64,000 nucleotides of DNA, taken from NCBI RefSeq assembly GCF_051216895.1, contig NZ_JBPKAO010000015.1:40034-104033 (forward strand). The letters are read 5' to 3'. The DNA is from Aquipuribacter sp051216895. Lineage in GTDB: Bacteria > Actinomycetota > Actinomycetes > Actinomycetales > JBBAYJ01. The translations under genes and the position numbers were made by a program. The notes beneath the pieces were generated by a model that ran no database searches, was not told where the DNA came from, and worked only from the letters and a program-made list of their open reading frames with translations. Positions 36,768 to 44,813 of this stretch are shown here, one piece after another. Numbering within the stretch: the first letter of the stretch is position 1; every line of letters starts with the position of its first letter.

Positions 36768-38511
36768 CCGTCGAGGCTAGGGCACCAGGGCCACGACCCC
36801 CGGGAGGTGCCGGGACCGCCCGCGTCGTCGTCGAGCTCGGTCGTGGGCTCCCCGCGGCGCCGGGCCACGTCGTTGGCCAGGGTCCTCACGGCCGCCACCC
36901 GGTCCGTGGACCGGGACAGGTCCGTGGCGACGGGCGGGGCCAGGACCCCGGAGCGGACCAGGGCGGTGAGCCGGCTCTGCGCCGCCAGGTCGTCGGGGTC
37001 GCCGGCGTCGTGCGCCGCGCGGGCCAGCCCCGGGGCCCCCGGGTGGTCGGCGAGCAGTCCCGCGGCGGCGTGCTCGGCCGCCGCGACGGCCCGGTCGAGC
37101 AGCTCCCGGCGGAGCCTGGCCCGGGCGGCTCCCGGCCCCCCGGCCACCTCCCGGGCGAGCTCGTAGACCTCGGCCCACGCGGCCCCGACCACCGGCCAGT
37201 CGTACCCCGCCGCCCGTCGCCGGACCGCCGCCCGCTCCGCCCCGGCCGCGTCGGCCGGGGCCAGCAGCACCTCGACCACGGCCCGGGCCAGCGCGGCGGG
37301 GTCGCCCGGTCGCACCAGCGTCCCGGTCCCGGCCATGACGTCCCGGAACGCGGGCAGGTCGGAGGCGACGACGGGGGTGCCGGTGGCCATCGCCTCGACC
37401 AGGACGATGCCGAAGCTCTCCCCGCCGCGGTGGGGCGCGACGAGCACGTCGGCCCCGGCGACCAGGGCCCGCTTGTCGGCCTCGTCGACGGTGCCCGCCA
37501 GCTGCACGCCCTGCCCGCCCCCGCCGGCGCCGAGCTCGGCGCGGGGGGGNNNNNNNNNNNNNNNNNNNNNNNNNNNNNNNNNNNNNNNNNNNNNNNNNNN
37601 NNNNNNNNNNNNNNNNNNNNNNNNNNNNNNNNNNNNNNNNNNNNNNNNNNNNNNNNNNNNNNNNNNNNNNNNNNNNNNNNNNNNNNNNNNNNNNNNNNNN
37701 NNNNNNNNNNNNNNNNNNNNNNNNNNNNNNNNNNNNNNNNNNNNNCGCGGGCCGGCCCGACGACCACGAGACGGGCCCGGGGCACCTGCTGGCGCACCCT
37801 CGGCCAGGCGCGCAGCAGGACGTCGACGCCCTTGCGCGGCTCGTCGGCCCGCCCCAGCACCAGCACCACCGGCCCGTCCCCGGCCCGCCTCGGCACGGCC
37901 GAGGCCCAGCCCGCCACGTCGACCCCGTTGGGCACCACCAGCGGGACCCGGCCCAGGTGGTCGACCAGGGTCCGCCGGGCGTGCTCGCTCACCGCGGTCA
38001 GCACGTCGACGTCGCGCAGCACCGAGCCGACGTGCCGGGACGCGGTGCGCAGGCTGCGGGACCGCCCGGCGGGCCGCGGCGACATGGACACGTGGACCGT
38101 GGCCACCACCGCGGGTCCCTGCTCCCCCGTCCGGTCGCGGGCCGCGGCCAGGCGGCGCAGCACGGTGTGGCCGATGCCGGGCGGGATGGGCTCGTGCACG
38201 TGGACGACGTCGAAGGCCCCGCCGGGACCGCCGTCGGTCCAGGCGGCGGCCCGGGCCCGGGCCCTGACCCCGACGCCCAGGCGGGCGGTCGAGCCGTTGG
38301 ACGGCAGCGGCAGCGCCGGCCCGGCGCTGTGCACGGTCACCCCGGCCATCACCTGCCGCGAGGGCGCTCCTCGGGCCCGGGGCGCCAGCACGCTGACGTC
38401 GTGGCCGGAGCGCAGCAGGGTCCCGGCCAGACCGAGCACCTGCTCACGGACCCCGCCGGGGACGTCCAGGTCGTACGGGCAGACCAGGCCGACCCGCAGC
38501 GGCCCGCTCAC
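36761..38511 (-). CDS. pimA: Phosphatidyl-myo-inositol mannosyltransferase (PimA-like), split by assembly gap
   Basis: GT4 glycosyltransferase expected to transfer mannose from GDP-mannose to phosphatidylinositol at the inner membrane face. N-terminal part: VGLVCPYDLDVPGGVREQV, then VHVHEPIPPG. After 196 Ns, the C-terminal part carries ESFGIVLVEAMATGTPVVAS. The two parts are in different frames across the N run, so the gap length is arbitrary. After the GT domain come ~120 extra helical residues (ELLDRAVAAAEHAAAGLLAD to LANDVARRRGEP). The start is GTG 38511 or 38514 within a 14-bp repeat. Confidence 0.88.
37550..37745. other. Assembly gap of 196 Ns inside pimA
   Basis: A run of N replaces the middle of pimA. 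It is flanked on the left by a run of seven G, and the flanking reading frames do not agree, so neither the true length nor the sequence is known here. Confidence 0.99.
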
Positions 38512-38542
38512 CACGGCCCGCTCACCACGGCCCGCTCACCAC
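38501..38542. repeat. Three tandem 14-bp repeats at the acyltransferase-pimA junction
   Basis: GGCCCGCTCACCAC is repeated exactly three times (38501-38514, 38515-38528, 38529-38542). On the minus strand each copy reads GTGGTGAGCGGGCC. The first copy contains the acyltransferase TGA overlapped by a GTG; the last provides the pimA start. Copies one and two each encode only VSGPW before a stop. Confidence 0.97.
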
Positions 38543-39492
38543 GGGGCGGGCTCGTGGCCGACGTCCCGGACGAACACCGCCTGCAGCATGTGCCAGTCGG
38601 CCGGGTCACGACGGATCTGCTCACCAAGGGCGTCGGCGACCCGCTGCATCGCGACCGCCACCTGCTGCGGCGAGTCGTCCGGCACCTCGAACGGCTCGAG
38701 GAACCGGACCACCGTCGCCCAGCCCGACGGCGACGCGGTCGAGGGCTCGTAGGCGATGCCGACGGGTAGCAGCAGGGCCCCGGTCCGGCCGGCGAGCACG
38801 GCCGGACCGGACGCCACCCGGGCCGGTTCGCCGAGCAGGTCCACCACGACGCCGCGCCCGGACAGGTCCCGGTCCGACAGCAGCGGCACGAAGCGGCCAT
38901 CCCGCAGCCGCTGCTCCAGCACCTCGGTGACCGAGGGTCCGGCGGGCGGCGCCCCGGCGGGCCGGTCACCGCGGTGGGGGTGGGCGAGGATCTCGATGCC
39001 GAGGCCGGTGCGGAAGCGGAGGAAGCGCTGGAACACCGAGTCCGGCCGCAGCCGTTCCGCGACGGTGGTGACGGTGGTCAGGCGCAGGTGCGACCAGGCC
39101 CCGGCGTGGTCCCAGTTGCCCAGGTGGGCCAGCGCCCCGACGACGCCGCGGCCGCCGTCCAGCGCGTCCCGGACCGCCTGCTCGCCCTCGGTGCGGATGG
39201 TGCCCACGATGCGCCGCTCGTCCCAGTCCGGCAGCCGGAAGGCGTCCACCCAGTAGCGCAGGTAGGACTCCAGCGCCTGTCCCGTCAACCTCCGCAGCTG
39301 CTCGGGACCGGCGTCCGGGACGGCGCGGGCCAGGTTGTCCCGCAGCCGACGGACGGGGCGTCCGCCGCGGCGCAGCAGGAGCCGCGCCACCAGCCGCGCG
39401 GCGCCGTAGGCCGTGCGCTCGGGCAGCAGCCGGACCGCCCGCCAGGCCGTCAGGTACGACCACGCGGTGAGCCGGTCGCCGACCGGGCTCAC
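38536..39492 (-). CDS. Phosphatidylinositol mannoside acyltransferase (PatA-like)
   Basis: Membrane-bound acyltransferase of the LpxL/HtrB fold, which in actinobacteria acylates the mannose of PIM. The HxxxxD box is present as HLGNWDHAG, and the start SYLTAWRAVRLLPERTAYG is typical. GTG 39492 overlaps the pgsA stop (GTGA). 318 residues. Lying between pgsA and pimA, it completes the PIM operon. Function is assigned from context and family. Confidence 0.9.
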   Translation of the reverse strand: MSPVGDRLTAWSYLTAWRAVRLLPERTAYGAARLVARLLLRRGGRPVRRLRDNLARAVPDAGPEQLRRLTGQALESYLRYWVDAFRLPDWDERRIVGTIRTEGEQAVRDALDGGRGVVGALAHLGNWDHAGAWSHLRLTTVTTVAERLRPDSVFQRFLRFRTGLGIEILAHPHRGDRPAGAPPAGPSVTEVLEQRLRDGRFVPLLSDRDLSGRGVVVDLLGEPARVASGPAVLAGRTGALLLPVGIAYEPSTASPSGWATVVRFLEPFEVPDDSPQQVAVAMQRVADALGEQIRRDPADWHMLQAVFVRDVGHEPAPW

Positions 39493-40127
39493 CGCGGCCC
39501 GGGGGCCGGGACGTCCACCGGGGTCCGACCGACGGCCGCGTGCACCCGGGCCCCGCGCTGCACGGTGGTGACCAGGCTGGCGAGCAGGAGCAGGCCCAGC
39601 ACGACGTGCAGGACCAGCACGGGCACGCCGAGCGCCTGCACCGACCAGACCGCGAGGATGCCGACGGCCAGCCGGTCCCCACGCTCGGCGATGCCGTTGT
39701 CGGCCACCACCCCGAACGACTCGGCCTTGGCCCGGGCGTACGGCACCAGCGCCCCGGCCCCCACGACGAGCACCGACAGCACCACGCCCACGGTGTCGCC
39801 CTGCAGGTGGAAGTACACCGCGAGCGCCCCGAAGATGCTGGCGTCGGCGACCCGGTCCAGCGTCGAGTCCAGGAACGAGCCCCACTGGGTCGACTTGCCC
39901 GACAGCCGTGCCACGGTCCCGTCGAGGGAGTCGAACATGGCGAACAGGAAGATCAGCCAGGCCCCGACCTCGAGCCGACCGGCGGGCCAGAACCAGAACG
40001 CGCTGATCACCACGCCCAGCGTCCCGACCACCGTGACGGCGTTGGGCCCGATGCCGAGCGCGACGATGCCGCGCGCCGGTGCGCTGAGGAGCAGCCGGAC
40101 GGTGCCGCGGAGGCGACGGGCTAGCAC
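39489..40127 (-). CDS. pgsA: CDP-alcohol phosphatidyltransferase, probable PI(-phosphate) synthase
   Basis: Integral membrane enzyme joining CDP-diacylglycerol to an alcohol, here probably inositol phosphate. The full CDP-alcohol motif is present: DSLDGTVARLSGKSTQWG followed by SFLDSTLDRVAD. GTG 40127 overlaps the HIT gene by seven bases. 212 residues, about six helices. The PIM neighbours make PI(P) synthase more likely than PG-phosphate synthase. Confidence 0.9.
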   Translation of the reverse strand: MLARRLRGTVRLLLSAPARGIVALGIGPNAVTVVGTLGVVISAFWFWPAGRLEVGAWLIFLFAMFDSLDGTVARLSGKSTQWGSFLDSTLDRVADASIFGALAVYFHLQGDTVGVVLSVLVVGAGALVPYARAKAESFGVVADNGIAERGDRLAVGILAVWSVQALGVPVLVLHVVLGLLLLASLVTTVQRGARVHAAVGRTPVDVPAPGPR

Positions 40128-40720
40128 GCGGCCTCCCACGCCTGGGCCAGCAGCGTCCGGGTGTCGGCCAGGAGCACCGGGACGGCCTTGGTGCGCCCGA
40201 CGATGGGCAGGAAGTTCGAGTCCCCGCCCCAGCGCGGCACCACGTGCTGGTGCAGGTGCGCCGCGACCCCCGCCCCGGCCACCGGGCCCTGGTTCATCCC
40301 CAGGTTGAAGCCGTGGGGGTGCGACACCGCGCGCAGCACCCGCATGGCGGACTGGGTCAGCGCCCCCACCTCGGCCACCTCGGCCTCGCCCAGGTCGGAG
40401 TAGTCGGCGACGTGCCGGTTCGGGCAGACCATGAGGTGGCCCGGGTTGTAGGGGTAGAGGTTCAGCACCACGAAGGCCAGCTCGCCCCGGGCGACCACCA
40501 GCGCCTCGTCGTCCGGTCGCGTCTGGGCGCGGCAGAACGGGCACTGCCCCTCGCTGTCGTCGGCGGGCTTGTTCTCCCCCGACAGGTAGGCCCAGCGGTG
40601 CGGGGTCCACAGGCGTTGGAACGCGTCGGGGGCCCCGGCCAGGGTCGCCGGGTCCTCGGGTCCCGCCGCTGGCGTGCCCGGGCCGGGCTGGTCGGGCCCG
40701 GGCGTCGTCGAGGTGCTCAC
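40121..40720 (-). CDS. HIT family protein (Ap4A phosphorylase/hydrolase-like)
   Basis: Nucleotide-binding HIT protein. The HxHxH triad is HLHQHVVPRW; upstream CPFCRAQTRPDDEALVV is a typical Cys-pair (possible zinc) start and VVLNLYPYNPGHLMVCPNRH the conserved core. GTG 40720 overlaps the thrS stop (GTGA). 199 residues. The thrS-HIT-pgsA order is conserved in actinobacteria; substrate is inferred only. Confidence 0.92.
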   Translation of the reverse strand: MSTSTTPGPDQPGPGTPAAGPEDPATLAGAPDAFQRLWTPHRWAYLSGENKPADDSEGQCPFCRAQTRPDDEALVVARGELAFVVLNLYPYNPGHLMVCPNRHVADYSDLGEAEVAEVGALTQSAMRVLRAVSHPHGFNLGMNQGPVAGAGVAAHLHQHVVPRWGGDSNFLPIVGRTKAVPVLLADTRTLLAQAWEAAC

Positions 40721-42813
40721 ACCTGCGCGCGCGTGCGCACGGCCTCGACGATGCGGGCCACGGCGTCGGCCACCGGCACGGTGTTGTCCTGCCGGCCGTC
40801 GCGGTAGCGGAACGACACCGCCCCCGCCGCGACGTCGTCGGCCCCGGCGATCAGCTGGAACGGGACCTTCTGCTTGGTGTGGGTGCGGATCTTCTTGGGC
40901 ATCCGGTCGTCGGAGGTGTCGACCTGCACCCTGACCCCCTGCTCCCGCAGCAGCCCGGCGACGTGCTCCAGGTGCGGCGCGAACTCCTCGGCGACGGGGA
41001 TGCCGACCACCTGCACGGGCGCGAGCCACGGGGGGAACGCGCCGGCGTAGTGCTCGGTGAGCACGGCGAAGAACCGCTCGATGGACCCGAACAGGGCCCG
41101 GTGGATCATGACGGGCCGCTGGCGGGTGCCGTCGGAGGCCTGGTACTCCAGCTCGAACCGCTCCGGCAGGTTGAAGTCCAGCTGGATGGTCGACATCTGC
41201 CAGGTGCGGCCGATGGCGTCCCGGGCCTGCACGGAGATCTTGGGCCCGTAGAACGCGGCGCCGCCGGGGTCCGGCTCCAGGTGCAGCCCCGACGCCTCGG
41301 CCACCTCGGCCAGGGTGCGGGTGGCCTCGTCCCAGGTCTCCTCGTCCCCGACGGTCTTGTCCGGGTTGCGGGTCGACAGCTCGAGGTAGAAGTCGTCGAG
41401 GCCGTAGTCCTTGAGCAGCTGCAGGACGAAGGTGAGCAGGCTGCTCAGCTCGTCCTTCATCTGCTCGCGGGTGCAGAAGATGTGGGCGTCGTCCTGCGTG
41501 AAGCCGCGGGCCCGGGTCATGCCGTGCACCACGCCGGACTTCTCGTAGCGGTAGACGGTGCCGAACTCGAACATCCGCAACGGCAGCTCGCGGTACGACC
41601 GGCCCCGCGAGCGGTAGATGAGGTTGTGCATCGGGCAGTTCATGGGCTTGAGGTAGTAGTCCTGCCCCGGCCGACGCACCGTGCCGTCGGCGTTGTGCTC
41701 GGAGTCCAGGTGCATGGGCGGGTACATGCCGTCCGCGTACCAGTCGAGGTGCCCGGACGTCTCGAACAGCGCGGCCTTGGTGATGTGCGGGGAGTTGACG
41801 AAGTCGTACCCGGCCTCCTCGTGGCGCCGCCGCGAGTAGTCCTCCATCTCGCGCCGGATGATCCCGCCCTTGGGGTGGAACACCGCCAGGCCCGAGCCGA
41901 TCTCCTCCGGGAAGCTGAACAGGTCGAGCTCGCTGCCGAGGCGACGGTGGTCGCGCTTCTCGGCCTCGGCCAGGCGCTCGGTGTAGGCGGTCAGCTCCTC
42001 CTTGGTGGGCCAGGCCGTGCCGTAGACGCGCTGCAGCTGCTGGTTGGCGGAGTCACCGCGCCAGTAGGCGGCCGCGGTGCGCATCAGCTTCCAGCCGTTG
42101 CCCAGGACCCGGGTGCTGGGCACGTGGGGCCCGCGGCACAGGTCCTTCCAGGCGACCTCGCCGCCGCGGCGCACGTTGTCGTAGATGGTCAGCTCGGCCC
42201 CGCCGACCTCGGCGTCGGCCCCCTCGGCGGCCTCGGCCGCGTCCGGGCCCTTGAGGCCGATCAGCTCGAGCTTGTACGGCTCGTCGACCAGCTCGGCGCG
42301 GGCCTCGTCCTCGGTCACGACCCGGCGCCGGAAGGTCTGGCCCTCCTTGACGATGCGCTGCATGGCCTTCTCGAGGGCCTTGACGTCCTCGGGGGTGAAG
42401 GGCTCGGCGACGTCGAAGTCGTAGTAGAAGCCGTCGGTCACCGGCGGGCCGATGCCGAGCCTGGCGTCCGGGCGGACCTGCTGGACGGCCTGGGCGAGCA
42501 CGTGGGCGGCGGAGTGGCGCAGCACGGCCAGGCCCTCGGGGTCGGAGCTGGCGACCGGTTCGACCGTCTCACCGCCGGACAGCACGTGGTCGAGGTCGCG
42601 CAGCTCCCCGTCGACCCGGGCGACGACGACGTCACGGGACAGCACACCGGCCGCGTCGAGCGCGTCGGTGGCGCTGCTGCCCCCGGGGACCTCGACCGCG
42701 GTACCGCCGACCGCCACCGTGACTGCGGGGCCCGTGGGAACCGCGGGTGCCGCCGGGGTGGTCGGCGCGGGCGGGGCGTTCGGGTCCAGCGGTTCCGGGA
42801 CGGTCTGGGTCAT
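40717..42813 (-). CDS. thrS: Threonyl-tRNA synthetase
   Basis: Class II synthetase charging tRNA-Thr. Order: ~35 Pro/Ala-rich residues, TGS domain, editing domain with the zinc-type RHSAAHVLAQAV motif, catalytic core with RELPLRMFEFGTVYRYEKSG, and a C-terminal anticodon domain (HTKQKVPFQLIAGADD). ATG 42813 gives 698 residues; the open frame runs further but looks non-coding. No clear ribosome site, so a leaderless start is possible. Divergent from the amidase. Confidence 0.94.
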   Translation of the reverse strand: MTQTVPEPLDPNAPPAPTTPAAPAVPTGPAVTVAVGGTAVEVPGGSSATDALDAAGVLSRDVVVARVDGELRDLDHVLSGGETVEPVASSDPEGLAVLRHSAAHVLAQAVQQVRPDARLGIGPPVTDGFYYDFDVAEPFTPEDVKALEKAMQRIVKEGQTFRRRVVTEDEARAELVDEPYKLELIGLKGPDAAEAAEGADAEVGGAELTIYDNVRRGGEVAWKDLCRGPHVPSTRVLGNGWKLMRTAAAYWRGDSANQQLQRVYGTAWPTKEELTAYTERLAEAEKRDHRRLGSELDLFSFPEEIGSGLAVFHPKGGIIRREMEDYSRRRHEEAGYDFVNSPHITKAALFETSGHLDWYADGMYPPMHLDSEHNADGTVRRPGQDYYLKPMNCPMHNLIYRSRGRSYRELPLRMFEFGTVYRYEKSGVVHGMTRARGFTQDDAHIFCTREQMKDELSSLLTFVLQLLKDYGLDDFYLELSTRNPDKTVGDEETWDEATRTLAEVAEASGLHLEPDPGGAAFYGPKISVQARDAIGRTWQMSTIQLDFNLPERFELEYQASDGTRQRPVMIHRALFGSIERFFAVLTEHYAGAFPPWLAPVQVVGIPVAEEFAPHLEHVAGLLREQGVRVQVDTSDDRMPKKIRTHTKQKVPFQLIAGADDVAAGAVSFRYRDGRQDNTVPVADAVARIVEAVRTRAQV

Positions 42814-42931
42814 GGCCGCAACGGTAGAGGTTCGTCGGCGTGGCCCGTCGCCCGGACCGCGGCCCCACCCGCGACACGCCGTGTCACCCGGCTGTGACAG
42901 GACCGTCACGTGCGGGTGACCCGGCCCGGCG

Positions 42932-42951
42932 TGTCGGGACCGGTCCCGACA
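42932..42951. promoter_or_regulatory. 20-bp perfect palindrome between thrS and the amidase gene
   Basis: TGTCGGGACCGGTCCCGACA is its own reverse complement. It lies in the 207-base divergent gap, 119 bases before thrS and 70 before the amidase ATG, next to a smaller palindrome CGACATGTCG. It could be a dimeric operator or a hairpin. No regulator is identified. Confidence 0.5.
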
Positions 42952-43020
42952 TGTCGTCGACTCATGGCCTACGTAGCGTCACCGGGTCCCCCCACCCCCG
43001 TGCCACCCCTGGAGCCAGCG

Positions 43021-44628
43021 ATGACGCGTTCCCTGTCCACCCGAGCCGCAGCCGCGGCCGGAGCGTTCGTGGCCACCGTGGCGGTGTCGTCCGGCGCGCT
43101 CGTCGCGCTGCCGGGCGCCACGCCCCTCGGTGCCGTCCCACCCACCTCTGCGGCGCGCGCCGTCGTGGCCGACCTCGACCTGGAGACGGCCACCGCGGCC
43201 GACCTGCGCGAGATGGTCGTGAGCGGCGAGGTGTCCAGCCTGCAGCTGACCCGCGCGTACCTGGACCGCATCTCGATGCTGAACACCGACGGCCCCTCGC
43301 TGAACGCCGTCCGGTCCCTCAATCCCAGCGCCGCCGCCGACGCGCGGCTGCGCGACCGCGACCTGCGGATCGGGCGTGACCCGGGCCCGCTGCACGGCGT
43401 CCCCGTGCTGCTGAAGGACAACATCGACGTGGCGGGCATGCCCACCACCGCCGGGTCGATCGCGCTGGAGGACAGCTACCCCGCCACCGACGCCCCGCTC
43501 GTCACCGCCCTGGAGGACGCAGGGGCGGTGATCGTGGGCAAGACCAACCTGAGCGAGTTCGCCAACTTCATGACGAGCGGCATGCCCAGCGGCTACAGCT
43601 CGCTCGGCGGGCAGGTGCTCAACCCCTACGACGCGAGCGTCACCCCCAGCGGGTCCAGCTCGGGCACGGGCGCCGGCATCGCCGCGGGCCTCGCCCCGAT
43701 CGGGATCGGCACGGAGACCTCCGGCTCGATCCTCAGCCCGGCCCAGGCCAACTCGCTCGCCGCGGTCAAGCCGACCGTGGGCCTGATCAGCCGCACGGGC
43801 GTCATCCCGATCTCCGCCACCCAGGACACGGCCGGCCCGATGACCAAGACGGTGCTGGACGCGGCCCTGCTGCTGGAGGGCCTGGTGTCGGTCGACCCCG
43901 AGGACCCGGTGACCGTCGGCGCGGAGCCGTTCGTGGGCTTCTCCTACGCCGACGCGCTGTCGGACACCTCGCTGGAGGGGGCCCGCCTGGGCTACGTCAG
44001 CAGCAACAACCCGCTGTTCACCGCGGCGCTGGCGACCCTGCAGGCCGAGGGCGCCGTCCTGGTCCCCGTCACGGTCCCCAACACCTCGGCCCCGGGCATC
44101 CTGTTCGACGAGTTCGAGCGGGACCTGAACGCCTACTTCTCCCGGCTGCCGGACGACGCCCCGATGGACACCCTGAGCGACGTCATCGCGTTCAACGAGG
44201 GGCGCCCGGAGGTCAAGTTCGGCCAGACCATCCTCGTGCAGTCCGAGGCCGTCGACCTGACGGACCCGGCCCGGCTGGCCGCCTACGAGGCCAACCGTGA
44301 CCGGGGCCTGGCGGAGAGCCGGGGGAACATCGACGCGGTGCTGGAGACGAACGACCTGGACGCCGTCGTGTCGCTGTCGGGCACGACCGGGGTCGCGGCC
44401 CGGGCCGGGTACCCCAGCGTGTCGGTCCCGGCCGGCTACACCGCGACCAACGGCCGCCCGAGCAACGTGACCTTCATGGGCACGGCGTTCTCGGAGGCCA
44501 CGCTGCTCAGCCTGGCCTACGACTACGAGCAGGCCAGCCTGCTGCGGGAACCGCCGTCGGTGGTCAACCCGACGCTGTTCCGGTGCCTGGAGCCGGTGCG
44601 CGAGCGGGCGGCCAGCTGCGCCCCGTGA
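43021..44628 (+). CDS. Secreted amidase (amidase signature family)
   Basis: Ser-cisSer-Lys hydrolase of C-N bonds. ATG 43021 has GGAG six bases before it and gives a Sec signal peptide (TRAAAAAGAFVATVAVSSG, cleavage near residue 40); in-frame starts upstream would hide it. Catalytic elements are VLLKDNIDVAGMPTTAGS (Lys), the TPSGSSSGTGAGIAAGL loop and GTETSGSI (nucleophile). 535 residues. Exported amidases of this type act on diverse amides; the substrate is unknown. A strong hairpin follows. Confidence 0.9.
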   Translation: MTRSLSTRAAAAAGAFVATVAVSSGALVALPGATPLGAVPPTSAARAVVADLDLETATAADLREMVVSGEVSSLQLTRAYLDRISMLNTDGPSLNAVRSLNPSAAADARLRDRDLRIGRDPGPLHGVPVLLKDNIDVAGMPTTAGSIALEDSYPATDAPLVTALEDAGAVIVGKTNLSEFANFMTSGMPSGYSSLGGQVLNPYDASVTPSGSSSGTGAGIAAGLAPIGIGTETSGSILSPAQANSLAAVKPTVGLISRTGVIPISATQDTAGPMTKTVLDAALLLEGLVSVDPEDPVTVGAEPFVGFSYADALSDTSLEGARLGYVSSNNPLFTAALATLQAEGAVLVPVTVPNTSAPGILFDEFERDLNAYFSRLPDDAPMDTLSDVIAFNEGRPEVKFGQTILVQSEAVDLTDPARLAAYEANRDRGLAESRGNIDAVLETNDLDAVVSLSGTTGVAARAGYPSVSVPAGYTATNGRPSNVTFMGTAFSEATLLSLAYDYEQASLLREPPSVVNPTLFRCLEPVRERAASCAP

Positions 44629-44650
44629 GCCGGCCCGGCTGACCCCCGCA

Positions 44651-44689
44651 CCGGACGCCCCCGCCCGACCTCGGGGCGGGGGCGTCCGG
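44651..44689 (+). terminator. Strong hairpin after the amidase gene
   Basis: CCGGACGCCCCCGCCC, loop of seven bases, then GGGCGGGGGCGTCCGG: a perfect 16-bp stem starting 23 bases after the amidase stop. There is no U-tract, as often in high-GC genomes. A likely transcription terminator. Confidence 0.75.
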
Positions 44690-44813
44690 CCGTCGTCGAG
44701 CCGACCCGAATTTGTTCCGCCGTACGATTAAAGAGGTGGGTGCCCCCGGCCGATGAGGATGTGTCGGAGCCGGGAGAAGTCGCTCGCCCTGCCCGCGCGA
44801 GGGGTGGAGCCGC

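Noticed and set aside
37543..37549. G-run in pimA as a phase-variable tract
   Set aside because: It directly borders the assembly gap and is only seven bases; more likely a sequencing limit than a contingency locus.
40879..42897. A 672-residue plus-strand frame opposite thrS
   Set aside because: Rich in Val/Gly/His/Arg without motifs; pure antisense of a certain gene.
42814..43020. T-box or other riboswitch leader for thrS
   Set aside because: No T-box core sequence or specifier hairpin seen; the gap is short and only the palindrome stands out.
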